Counted from the stretch's first letter, positions 1 through 6,034 are shown. The stretch: DNA of 12,253 nt from DATKZH01 sp964475955 (GCA_964475955.1 CAYYZY010000222.1:1-12253); one strand, 5' to 3'. The notes: a model not told the origin generated them from the sequence alone. Program-made: numbers and translations.

Positions 1-1
1 C

Positions 2-772
<771 letters not shown>

Positions 773-851
773 CTCCCCGGCCTCACCGGCCGCCGACACG
801 CCGCGCGGGGTCCGCCGGTCCCGGCCGCGCTTCCCGCGGTTTGTTCCCTGC

Positions 852-880
852 ATGACCTGGCCCTTCGTCGGTGGTACACT
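852..880 (+). promoter_or_regulatory. Candidate sigma70-type promoter for the first sulfatase
   Basis: ATGACC (852-857, four of six matches to TTGACA), a 17-base spacer, then TACACT (875-880) preceded by TG at 872-873, which makes an extended -10 (TGGTACACT). Transcription would begin near 887, leaving a leader of about 140 bases before the ATG at 1026. The spacing is ideal but the boxes are degenerate, and planctomycete promoters are not well defined, so this is a prediction only. It sits in the 253-base gap between glgX and the sulfatase, whose other content is the foldable segment at 890-952 and a weak CGGCC hairpin at 778-792 with no T-run. Confidence 0.45.
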
Positions 881-889
881 ATTGGGCGA

Positions 890-952
890 GGCTCCCATCG
901 CAAGACGCCCCGCGGGGCACTCGGCGGCGCGCGGTAGCGCGATCGGGAGGCC
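890..952 (+). promoter_or_regulatory. Foldable segment of the sulfatase leader (bulged 12-bp stem)
   Basis: Bases 890-901 (GGCTCCCATCGC) can pair entirely by Watson-Crick pairs with 939-952 (GCGATCGGGAGGCC), leaving only C944 and G949 as single bulges. The enclosed loop contains GCCCCGCGGGGC (907-918), a 12-base palindrome able to form its own hairpin. The element begins within a few bases of the transcription start predicted from the promoter at 852-880, so the messenger would start with it. It could be a 5' stabilising structure, a regulatory leader or a processed small RNA. It matches no riboswitch class I recognise, and GC-rich DNA folds easily, so its function is unproven. Confidence 0.35.
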
Positions 953-1025
953 GTCGTCGCGGTCCGGCTTGCCGCCCGGCACGCGATTCCCACACCGATC
1001 CCCCCAATAGAAGAAGGTGCTCACC

Positions 1026-2306
1026 ATGAGACTCCGCTTGCTGGTCGGTATCGTTGCGGCGGCTTGTGCCCTGCGGGGCGCAGCGATCGCCGGCCCTCCC
1101 AACGTGGTCATGATCATCGGCGACGATCAGGCGTGGACCGATTTCGGGTTCATGGGCCATCCGGTGATCGAAACGCCGAACCTCGACCGGCTGGCGTCGG
1201 AGGGGCACGTGTTCACGCGGGGCTACGTGCCGTCGAGCCTCTGCCGGCCGAGCCTGGCGACGCTGGCCACCGGCCTTTACCCCCACCAACACCGGATCAC
1301 CAGCAACGACCCGCCACGGGGCCTGCCCAAGGAGGAATTCCTCCGCCAGCGCATGGTGCAGATCGCCAACATCGAGCGCGTGCCCACGCTGCCGCGCATG
1401 CTGGGCGAAAAAGGCTATCTCAGCCTCCAGACCGGCAAGTGGTGGGAAGGCAACTACCGCCGTGGCGGATTCACCCACGGCATGACCCGCGGCGCCCCGG
1501 AGCCGGGCGGGCGGCACGGCGACGACGGCCTGAAGATCGGGCGCGAGGGCCTGGAGCCGATCTACCGCTTCATCGACGAGGCGGACGACCGGCCGTTCTT
1601 CGTCTGGTACGCGCCGTTTTTGCCGCACCGTCCGCACAATCCCCCGGAGCGCCTGTTGGCCAAGTACCGCGACAAGACCGACTCGATCCACGTCGCCCGA
1701 TACTGGGCCATGTGCGAATGGTTCGACCAGACCTGCGGCCAATTGCTCGGCTTCCTCGAGAAGCGGAAGCTGGCCGACGACACGCTCGTGGTGTTCGTCA
1801 CCGACAACGGCTGGATCCAGCGCCGCGAATCGGGCGGATACGCCCCGCGGTCGAAGCGTTCGCCGTACGACGGCGGCCTGCGCACGCCGATCATGCTCCG
1901 CTGGCCCGGGCGGATCGAACCGGCCCGCGACGAGACGACGCCCGTCATCAGCATCGACCTTGCGCCCACCATCCTCGCCGCGTGCGGGCTGGAGCCGACC
2001 GGCGAGATGCAGGGCGTCAACCTGCTGGACTCCGAGGCGCTGGCCGCTCGCGAAGCCATCTTCGGCGCCACGTTCGCCCACAACGCGGTCGACGTGCGCG
2101 ACCCGGCCTCGAGCCTCGAATACCGCTGGTGTATCGAAGGGCGTTGGAAGCTGCTGGTGCCCAACAAGGCGAACGTGCCGGAAGGAAAGACCGAGCTGTA
2201 TGACGTGATCGCCGATCCGCACGAGGAGCGCAACTTGGCGAAGGCGAATCCGGACCGGGTGAAGCACCTGCGAGGGCTCATTGACGCCCGGTGGGCGGTG
2301 CGGTAG
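1026..2306 (+). CDS. Secreted sulfatase-like hydrolase with variant CRPSL active-site motif
   Basis: A 426-residue alkaline-phosphatase-superfamily protein of the sulfatase family. A Sec signal peptide is clear (MRLRLL, hydrophobic core, cleavage near AIA-GPP at residue 22), so it acts outside the cytoplasm. Metal-site residues D33-D34 (MIIGDDQ), TGKWWEG at 136-142, the LPHRPH block at 199-204, D260-N261 (VTDNG) and K277 in RSKRSPYDGG follow the family order. The signature at 72-79 reads LCRPSLAT, so C73 is present but the Arg of CxPSR is Leu77, and the His usual in GKWHLG is Trp140. Maturation to formylglycine normally uses the CxPxR core, so activation by the standard enzyme is uncertain. 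ATG 1026 is preferred over GTG 1017, with AGAAGG at 1012-1017. Substrate unknown, probably a sulfated glycan. It stands alone downstream of its own candidate promoter. Confidence 0.93.
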   Translation: MRLRLLVGIVAAACALRGAAIAGPPNVVMIIGDDQAWTDFGFMGHPVIETPNLDRLASEGHVFTRGYVPSSLCRPSLATLATGLYPHQHRITSNDPPRGLPKEEFLRQRMVQIANIERVPTLPRMLGEKGYLSLQTGKWWEGNYRRGGFTHGMTRGAPEPGGRHGDDGLKIGREGLEPIYRFIDEADDRPFFVWYAPFLPHRPHNPPERLLAKYRDKTDSIHVARYWAMCEWFDQTCGQLLGFLEKRKLADDTLVVFVTDNGWIQRRESGGYAPRSKRSPYDGGLRTPIMLRWPGRIEPARDETTPVISIDLAPTILAACGLEPTGEMQGVNLLDSEALAAREAIFGATFAHNAVDVRDPASSLEYRWCIEGRWKLLVPNKANVPEGKTELYDVIADPHEERNLAKANPDRVKHLRGLIDARWAVR

Positions 2307-2358
2307 GCTGGTTCCGTCCTTTGGCCTGATGGCAGAATCACTGGCAGGAGGACGTGAG

Positions 2359-2608
2359 ATGCCGGTCATTGCGAGGTTCTACGGAATCCTCACCAAAGCT
2401 GTACTTCCGTGAGCATGGAGTCCCGCACTTCCATGCAGTCTACGCGGAGTACAACGGTGTCTTCGACATCGAGACCTTGGAGATGATCGAAGGCGATCTT
2501 CCAAGGCGTGCCCAGAAGCTCGTCCGGGAGTGGGCAAGCCAGTACCAGGCGGAGCTGCGAGCCATGTGGGAAGGCCAAGAGTACAGGGAGCTTCCGGGAT
2601 TGGAGTAG
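2359..2608 (+). pseudogene. DUF4160 protein gene with a one-base frameshift
   Basis: AGGAGG at 2346-2351 is ideally placed for ATG 2359, which opens MPVIARFYGILTK, the typical start of DUF4160 proteins. This frame soon hits TGA at 2410-2412. The rest of the family sequence (LYFREHGVPHFH, then FDIETLEMIEGDLPRRA and a Trp/Glu-rich tail) continues in the next frame to TAG at 2606-2608. Removing one A from the AAA run at 2395-2397 restores an 82-residue protein of normal family length. The gene is therefore broken by one base, or the assembly has an error there. A GTG at 2354 opens the second frame without a frameshift, but it gives an unrelated N-terminus and is only two bases from the Shine-Dalgarno site. 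The gene directly abuts a DUF2442 gene, the usual DUF4160 partner; the pair is often regarded as toxin-antitoxin-like, without a proven mechanism that I know of. Confidence 0.85.
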
Positions 2609-2890
2609 ATGAAGACGCACCCAAGATATCCTCGGATTGACTCGGTTCGTCCGCTTTCCGGCAAGCGGCTGCTCGTCGCCTTCGAGAACGGCGTACGGAA
2701 GGTCTACGACTGCAAGCCTCTGCTTGCCTCCGAGCCATTCGCGCCCCTGTCCGACGAGCCCCTTTTCCGGTCCGTGCAGGCCGACCCGCACGGCTACGGC
2801 GTCATCTGGACTGACCGGGTCGACTTGGCTGAGTCGGAACTGTGGCTGCACGGAGAGACCGCCGAACCAGACGCTGCCGTTGACCGCTGA
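2609..2890 (+). CDS. DUF2442 family protein
   Basis: A 93-residue protein with the DUF2442 pattern: a short strand-rich N-terminal half (VRPLSGKRLLVAFENGVRK, then VYDCKPLL) and a C-terminal section (FRSVQADPHGYGVIWTDRVD followed by LAESELWLHG). ATG 2609 follows the TAG of the DUF4160 gene with no gap, so translation is probably coupled to that gene. DUF2442 proteins regularly sit next to DUF4160 proteins, and the pair is thought to behave like a toxin-antitoxin or regulatory unit; which partner plays which role is not known to me. Because the upstream gene is frameshifted, translation here may be reduced in the real organism. Family assignment is firm, function is not. Confidence 0.88.
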   Translation: MKTHPRYPRIDSVRPLSGKRLLVAFENGVRKVYDCKPLLASEPFAPLSDEPLFRSVQADPHGYGVIWTDRVDLAESELWLHGETAEPDAAVDR

Positions 2891-2974
2891 CATGCGAGCG
2901 CCTTCAGCGCCGTCGTGCCATGGGCGAAGGAGCCCGTGCTTATGCGACCGATCCCAACCGCAAGGACGCGCTGG

Positions 2975-3003
2975 TTGTATTCCCTGCCGGCTCGGCATAA
3001 GAT
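2975..3003 (+). promoter_or_regulatory. Weak candidate promoter before the 3072-3882 gene group
   Basis: TTGTAT (2975-2980), a 17-base spacer and TAAGAT (2998-3003) form a degenerate sigma70-like promoter in the 181-base gap between the first DUF2442 gene and the DUF4258-like gene. The -35 matches consensus at three of six positions and the -10 at four of six. Its position just upstream of a new gene pair is the main support. Nothing else was recognised in this gap. Confidence 0.28.
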
Positions 3004-3071
3004 GATTTGGGGGATACGTTCCGGCGGCTGTGGCCCCGTCGCTCGTTGAGGGGAAAGGGGAGCGCCACGGA

Positions 3072-3356
3072 ATGGAAGTACGCTTCTACGACGACCCGGA
3101 TAGCGGCGAGCCGCATATCCATGGCCATGGGATTACGGAAGAGGAGGTCCGGCAGGTGCTCCACGGCCCCGGCGAGGATCTTCCAGCAGCTCGGGACTCA
3201 AGAATGAAGCTTGGGCAGACGACCGCCGGGCGGTATGTTCAAGTCATCTACGTGCCCGACGAGGATCCGGACAGCGTGTTCGTCATTACGGCCTACGAAC
3301 TGCGGGGGAAGGCCAAAACGGCCTTTCGCCGCCGACAGCGGAGAAAGCCGCCATGA
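3072..3356 (+). CDS. Small DUF4258/BrnT-like protein, putative toxin of a TA pair
   Basis: A 94-residue protein: MEVRFYDDPDSGEPHIHGHG, then ITEEEVRQVLHGPGED, a strand section RYVQVIYVPDED, and a basic tail AFRRRQRRKPP. The arrangement (His-rich start, an ITEEEV helix ahead of a two-strand hairpin, and a VITAYE-type strand near the end) resembles the DUF4258/BrnT/RelE-like fold of small ribonuclease toxins. The match is by pattern, not by a confirmed domain hit. ATG 3072 is chosen because GGGGAG lies about ten bases upstream and the family-like sequence begins there; the frame is open 42 bases further upstream but encodes nothing family-like. Its last codon and stop overlap the next start (ATGA at 3353-3356), the tight coupling usual for toxin-antitoxin pairs. 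A non-toxin role is possible. Confidence 0.75.
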   Translation: MEVRFYDDPDSGEPHIHGHGITEEEVRQVLHGPGEDLPAARDSRMKLGQTTAGRYVQVIYVPDEDPDSVFVITAYELRGKAKTAFRRRQRRKPP

Positions 3357-3553
3357 GCAAGCAGGACTATCCACCGGGCTGGGACGAAAAGCGCGTGCGC
3401 GAGGTGCTGGCGCACTACGAAAACCAGTCCGAAGAAGAGCAGTTCGCGGAGATCGAGGCCGCCTGGGAAGCCAAGGGAGTCACCATGATGGCCGTGCCCA
3501 CGGAATGGGCTCCCGAGGTTCGCGCGCTGCTCGCGCGAAAGCAGAGCGCGTGA
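3353..3553 (+). CDS. Small acidic partner protein, putative antitoxin
   Basis: A 66-residue protein beginning MSKQDYPPGWDEKRVREVLA, followed by HYENQSEEEQFAEIEAAWE and ending MAVPTEWAPEVRALLARKQS. The middle is strongly acidic and helical; the C-terminus is a short conserved-looking helix. Small proteins of this shape (PxGWDExRVRxVLxHYE) recur beside DUF4258-like genes in bacteria as I recall them, and I infer an antitoxin role from size, acidity and the 4-base ATGA overlap with the gene before it. There is no recognisable DNA-binding motif such as ribbon-helix-helix or AbrB. The 35-base gap to the second DUF2442 gene suggests one transcript for 3072-3882. The coding call is secure; the role is inference. 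Confidence 0.75.
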   Translation: MSKQDYPPGWDEKRVREVLAHYENQSEEEQFAEIEAAWEAKGVTMMAVPTEWAPEVRALLARKQSA

Positions 3554-3588
3554 GGCACGGAAGCGGGTCGAGGTTTGGCATCCATCGC

Positions 3589-3882
3589 ATGAGCACATCC
3601 GACAAGTCCGACACGAAATGGGGATCTCACGGAGGGTACGTCCCCACCACCGCGCTGGCGAAGTCGCTCGAATTCGACGAGCACGTGATGCGCGTCGTGT
3701 TCACCGACGGCCGCGTGCTGACCGTGCCGCTGGAGTGGTTCCCGCGGCTGCGGCAAGCGTCGCCCGAGAAGTTGCAGCACTACGAAATCGGCGGCGGCGG
3801 CGTCAGCCTCCACTGGCCGGAGTTGGACGAGGACCTGTCCGTGGCCGGCCTGATGGCGGGGGTGGATTGGCGGTCGACGTGA
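3589..3882 (+). CDS. Second DUF2442 family protein, without a DUF4160 partner
   Basis: A 97-residue protein with a polar N-terminal extension of about 25 residues, then the DUF2442 core: LEFDEHVMRVVFTDGRVLTV, PLEWFPRLRQASPEKLQHYE, GGGGVSLHWPELDEDLSVAG. The PLxWFPRL and HWPxLDEDxSVxGL signatures are characteristic of the DUF2442 subgroup that often occurs alone or beside DUF4160. ATG 3589 is the only start giving this protein without an unrelated leader; its ribosome site is poor (GAGG about 15 bases upstream), so it may be translated by coupling from the gene that ends at 3553. It differs strongly from the DUF2442 protein at 2609-2890, so the two are not recent duplicates. Function unknown. 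Confidence 0.88.
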   Translation: MSTSDKSDTKWGSHGGYVPTTALAKSLEFDEHVMRVVFTDGRVLTVPLEWFPRLRQASPEKLQHYEIGGGGVSLHWPELDEDLSVAGLMAGVDWRST

Positions 3883-3946
3883 CGCCGGCCAGACGCACGG
3901 GGCCGAATCGCGAGGAAGCGGAGCTTCGCGGAATCGGGTTGCTAAA

Positions 3947-3980
3947 CTAAAGCTTGGGAACCAGCAGCAGGCTAAAGCTT
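3947..3980 (+). repeat. Short direct repeat CTAAAGCTT, two copies
   Basis: CTAAAGCTT occurs at 3947-3955 and again at 3972-3980, separated by 16 bases, in the 155-base gap before the PIN gene. A small TCCGC-GGCTT-GCGGA hairpin follows at 4001-4015. Both lie upstream of the PIN gene and could form part of an operator for autoregulation, as is usual for toxin-antitoxin operons, but they are short enough to be chance. No convincing promoter was found here. Confidence 0.3.
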
Positions 3981-4037
3981 CCGCTAAGGAAGGTACGAAA
4001 TCCGCGGCTTGCGGACGTGTGAACCGGGCGCATTGTT

Positions 4038-4529
4038 ATGCCGTCGATCTACCTCGAGACAACGATCCCCAGCTACCTCGCGGCGTATCCAAGCCGAGAT
4101 CTTGTCGTCGCGGCTCATCAGCAGATCACGCACGATTGGTGGCGGACTGCGAGGGAACGATTCACTCTCTACATTTCGGAGGCGGTGCTTGACGAGATCG
4201 AAGCCGGCGATCCCGACGCCGTGGCTCGTCGCCTGGCACTCGTGGAGGATTTGCCCATTCTGACGTTGACGGACGACGTCACCCGTCTGGTCGGCGTTTA
4301 CGACGATCGCCTTGGGCTCGCCGGCCGGGCAAGAGCCGACCTGTTGCACATCGCGTTTGCCGTGGCCTACGAGACGGACTACCTGGTAACATGGAATTGC
4401 AGGCACATCGCGAGCGGCGAAACGATCCGCCGGTTGGCGCGGGCCAACGCGGACTTGGGACGCTTCACGCCCGTGATCGTGACGCCTGAAGAATTGCTGG
4501 AAACGCGTGAGGGAGAGGCCCATGATTGA
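4038..4529 (+). CDS. PIN-domain protein, VapC-like putative ribonuclease toxin
   Basis: A 163-residue single-domain protein of the PIN nuclease fold. It starts MPSIYLETTIPSYLA, the signature of a PIN subgroup in which Glu7 takes the place of the usual first Asp. Further acidic positions fit the metal site: E53 in AVLDEIEAGD, D101 in RADLLHIAFA, and D114 in ETDYLVTWN. The final conserved position is N120 rather than Asp, which is common in this subgroup. PIN toxins cleave RNA in the cytoplasm and are neutralised by a co-transcribed small protein. The next gene overlaps this one by 8 bases, consistent with that, although in most VapBC operons the antitoxin gene comes first. The ribosome site before ATG 4038 is weak. 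A role in RNA turnover without toxicity is possible. Confidence 0.85.
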   Translation: MPSIYLETTIPSYLAAYPSRDLVVAAHQQITHDWWRTARERFTLYISEAVLDEIEAGDPDAVARRLALVEDLPILTLTDDVTRLVGVYDDRLGLAGRARADLLHIAFAVAYETDYLVTWNCRHIASGETIRRLARANADLGRFTPVIVTPEELLETREGEAHD

Positions 4530-4716
4530 CGATCCGATCGTCGAGGACGTGTATCGGGCGCGAGAGAAAATCCTCGAGGAGTGCGACGGCGATTTGACGC
4601 AATGGATCGAACGGCTGAAGGCGGGCCAGTCGCGGCATCAGGATCGCCTGGTCGGCCTGGAAACGGTTCGCAGGAGACGCGAACGCTCCGAAAGGCCGAT
4701 ACGGCCGCCCGGGTGA
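4522..4716 (+). CDS. Small DPIVE-type partner of the PIN protein, putative antitoxin
   Basis: A 64-residue protein: MIDDPIVEDVYRAREKILEE, then CDGDLTQWIERLKAGQ and a basic tail rich in Arg (VRRRRERSERPIRPPG). ATG 4522 lies inside the end of the PIN gene (8-base overlap) with GGGAGAGG at 4511-4518 as ribosome site; GTG 4507 is possible but lacks such a site. Proteins starting DPIVExV/IxRxRE are a recurrent small family, often placed immediately after YLETT-type PIN genes, and are presumed antitoxins. The first 40 residues look helical and acidic, the tail basic and disordered. A broken relative lies 60 bases downstream (4777-4949). The coding call is good; the antitoxin role is inferred from coupling and family. 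Confidence 0.78.
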   Translation: MIDDPIVEDVYRAREKILEECDGDLTQWIERLKAGQSRHQDRLVGLETVRRRRERSERPIRPPG

Positions 4717-4746
4717 GCTTGGTCTCGGGGCCTCCGGCGTCCAGAG

Positions 4747-4761
4747 AGTTCTTCGAGAACT
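4747..4761 (+). repeat. Perfect inverted repeat AGTTCT-TCG-AGAACT
   Basis: Six-base arms with a three-base centre, located just before the ribosome-binding site (AGGAGA, 4765-4770) of the broken DPIVE-type gene. The position suits a repressor operator or a translation-controlling hairpin. There is no T-run, so it is not a terminator. It is short and could be chance. Confidence 0.35.
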
Positions 4762-4776
4762 GATAGGAGAGCGGTG

Positions 4777-4949
4777 ATGGGGACCCGATCGTCGAGGAGA
4801 TCCGGCGAATCCGTCAGCAGCACGCGAGGAGATTCAACTTTGACCTGGACGCAGTATTTGAAAATCTGAGGCAGAAGGAACGCAGCGGCGGCCGGTTCCT
4901 CGTCACCCGGGAGCCTCGGCGCGCGAAGCAGGTGGGCCGGAGGAGTTGA
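4777..4949 (+). pseudogene. Frameshifted second DPIVE-type small protein (orphan antitoxin-like)
   Basis: The frame 4782-4949 encodes DPIVEEIRRIRQQHARRFNF, DLDAVFENLRQKERSGGRFL and a basic tail to TGA. This is clearly the same family as the protein at 4522-4716 and is closer to the common form of the family. In that frame there is no ATG, GTG or TTG between the TAG at 4764-4766 and the Asp codon. However, ATG 4777 with AGGAGA at 4765-4770 lies exactly where the family start should be, one frame away. Adding one G to the GGGG run at 4779-4782 would give a normal 57-residue protein. It is therefore a recent pseudogene or an assembly indel. No PIN gene belongs to it. The DNA from here to about 5160 contains no other gene I can support. 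Confidence 0.75.
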
Positions 4950-5060
4950 CCTGGAACGACAGGAAACGCCACCAGCGGGAGATCAGGGAGGAAGCAGAGC
5001 GCGTACGCCCCTGCCGCCGCGCTACCCTCCTTTCCAGAGCTCCAGTTTGCGAGTGGAATT

Positions 5061-5121
5061 CCGGGAAGCTCCGTCTTCCCGGGTCGGGTGGCACTGTTGG
5101 GCGAGCCAGTAGTGCTGCCCG
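5061..5121 (+). repeat. Tandem RNA-type hairpins before the Abi-like gene
   Basis: Hairpin 1 has arms CCGGGAAG (5061-5068) and CTTCCCGG (5075-5082), a perfect 8-bp stem with a 6-base loop. Hairpin 2 starts two bases later: 5085-5100 pairs with 5106-5121 over 16 positions with a GCGAG loop. Twelve are Watson-Crick pairs and the other four are all G-U pairs when the + strand is transcribed; on the - strand they would be A-C mismatches. This favours a + strand RNA structure. The TGGCACT/AGTGC palindrome resembles dispersed intergenic palindromes I associate with planctomycete genomes, so it may be a copy of a repeat family. No T-run follows, so it is not a standard terminator. Confidence 0.55.
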
Positions 5122-5200
5122 CGGCAACCGGCAGTGAGCTCCACTGACCGGCGCGAGTGGCATGGTGTGGGCGGCCATGTGGATAACGAGGATGACGCAA

Positions 5201-6034
5201 GTGATTGACCCGTTGACTGCCGCTGGTGCGGGGCTGACCGTGCTGGGATCCAGAGATCTGCTGAACAAGGTCCTGGGCCCAACGGCTGATTACCTCGGCG
5301 GTGAAATCAAGAATCTCGTGGAGAGATGCAACGTCAATCTGGACAACATCCTGCGAATTGCCCTGAACAAGCTCGGTGACAGGGCTGAGGAGCAGGGATC
5401 CGTCAGTCCGCGCGTGCTCAAGCACGTCTATGATGAGGGCCGCTTCTGCGAAGACTCGCTGACAGCCGAGTACCTCGGCGGTGTTCTCGCTTCGTCGAAG
5501 ACCGAAGTTGGTCGCGACGATCGCGGCCTTACGTATTTGAGTGTGGTCAATTCCCTGTCCACGTATCAGCTAAGAACTCACTACTTGATCTACAGTGCGT
5601 TGCTTCGGCAAGGGAACCCTTTCCGCCAGGACGTCAGCTATTGGTGCGAACAGGATTGGATAACGCTTTATCTGGCGGAGAGAGATCTAGTTGCTGCAAT
5701 GGAATATAGCCACCGGGAAGACCATGCTCAAATCTCGTACCACGCGTTTCTTGGCCTTCAGATGAAAAGGCTCAGCGAAGGAGGCTTGCGTGCCGTTTTA
5801 GATGACGTTCGGGCTCCGGCGCCGCATAGGGTCGTCTGGCCCACGCAGTATGGTTTCGAGCTCTTCGTATGGGCGATGGGACTTGGCGGCCAGCGGTTTC
5901 GGTCGTTCTTCGATGTGTCAGTTGACCAAGACTTCTTTCCGTGGGGGTTCGCGCCGCTGGGCATAGCGCTTGGGAAGGTTCTGTGCTGGCACGAGGGCCC
6001 TGGATTCGTCAGGATTGCTGAGGAAGGCGGGTGA
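5201..6034 (+). CDS. Abi-alpha/DUF4393-like protein, possible phage-defence gene
   Basis: A 277-residue cytoplasmic protein. After a small-residue hydrophobic N-terminus (IDPLTAAGAGLTVLGS) comes KVLGPTADYLGGEIKNLVER, a helix with NLDNILRIALNKLGD, then SPRVLKHVYDEGRFCEDSL and AEYLGGVLASSKTEVGRDDR. This order (GP-A-YLG helix, Asn-containing helix, then a helical block ending in a short-lived-sounding E-Y-x-GGxLASS motif) is like Abi-alpha/DUF4393 proteins, some linked to abortive infection. The C-terminal 130 residues match nothing I know. GTG 5201 has GAGG nine bases upstream and gives M-I-D-P; ATG 5162 or 5192 are possible and add 13 or 3 residues. Base composition differs from neighbours: 5581-5760 is 51% GC by hand count against 68% for 6421-6480, suggesting transfer. 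The coding call is firm, the family tentative. Confidence 0.7.
   Translation: MIDPLTAAGAGLTVLGSRDLLNKVLGPTADYLGGEIKNLVERCNVNLDNILRIALNKLGDRAEEQGSVSPRVLKHVYDEGRFCEDSLTAEYLGGVLASSKTEVGRDDRGLTYLSVVNSLSTYQLRTHYLIYSALLRQGNPFRQDVSYWCEQDWITLYLAERDLVAAMEYSHREDHAQISYHAFLGLQMKRLSEGGLRAVLDDVRAPAPHRVVWPTQYGFELFVWAMGLGGQRFRSFFDVSVDQDFFPWGFAPLGIALGKVLCWHEGPGFVRIAEEGG

Noticed and set aside
778..792. CGGCC-TCACC-GGCCG hairpin after glgX as a terminator
   Set aside because: Five base pairs with no T-run; such pairs are frequent by chance at this GC content.
841..880. TTGTTC (841-846) as -35 for the TACACT -10
   Set aside because: The spacer would be 28 bases, far too long; ATGACC at 852 gives 17.
879..2369. 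Long open frame of 496 codons on the - strand
   Set aside because: It is the shadow of the sulfatase gene in GC-rich DNA: no ribosome site, Arg/Ala/Val/His-biased composition, and the + frame has complete sulfatase motifs and a signal peptide.
2359..2420. Programmed frameshifting as explanation of the broken DUF4160 gene
   Set aside because: A +1 shift would be needed at ACC-AAA-G, with no slippery heptamer, stop codon at the site or stimulatory structure seen; a simple indel is more likely.
4747..4761. AGTTCT-TCG-AGAACT as a LexA (SOS) box
   Set aside because: It does not match the LexA sites I know (CTG-N10-CAG, GAAC-N4-GTTC or GTTC-N7-GTTC), so only an unspecified inverted repeat is claimed.
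4946..5137. TTG-started 63-codon frame overlapping the stop of the broken DPIVE gene
   Set aside because: The overlap looked like coupling, but the start is poor, the sequence resembles no family, and it runs through both hairpins at 5061-5121.
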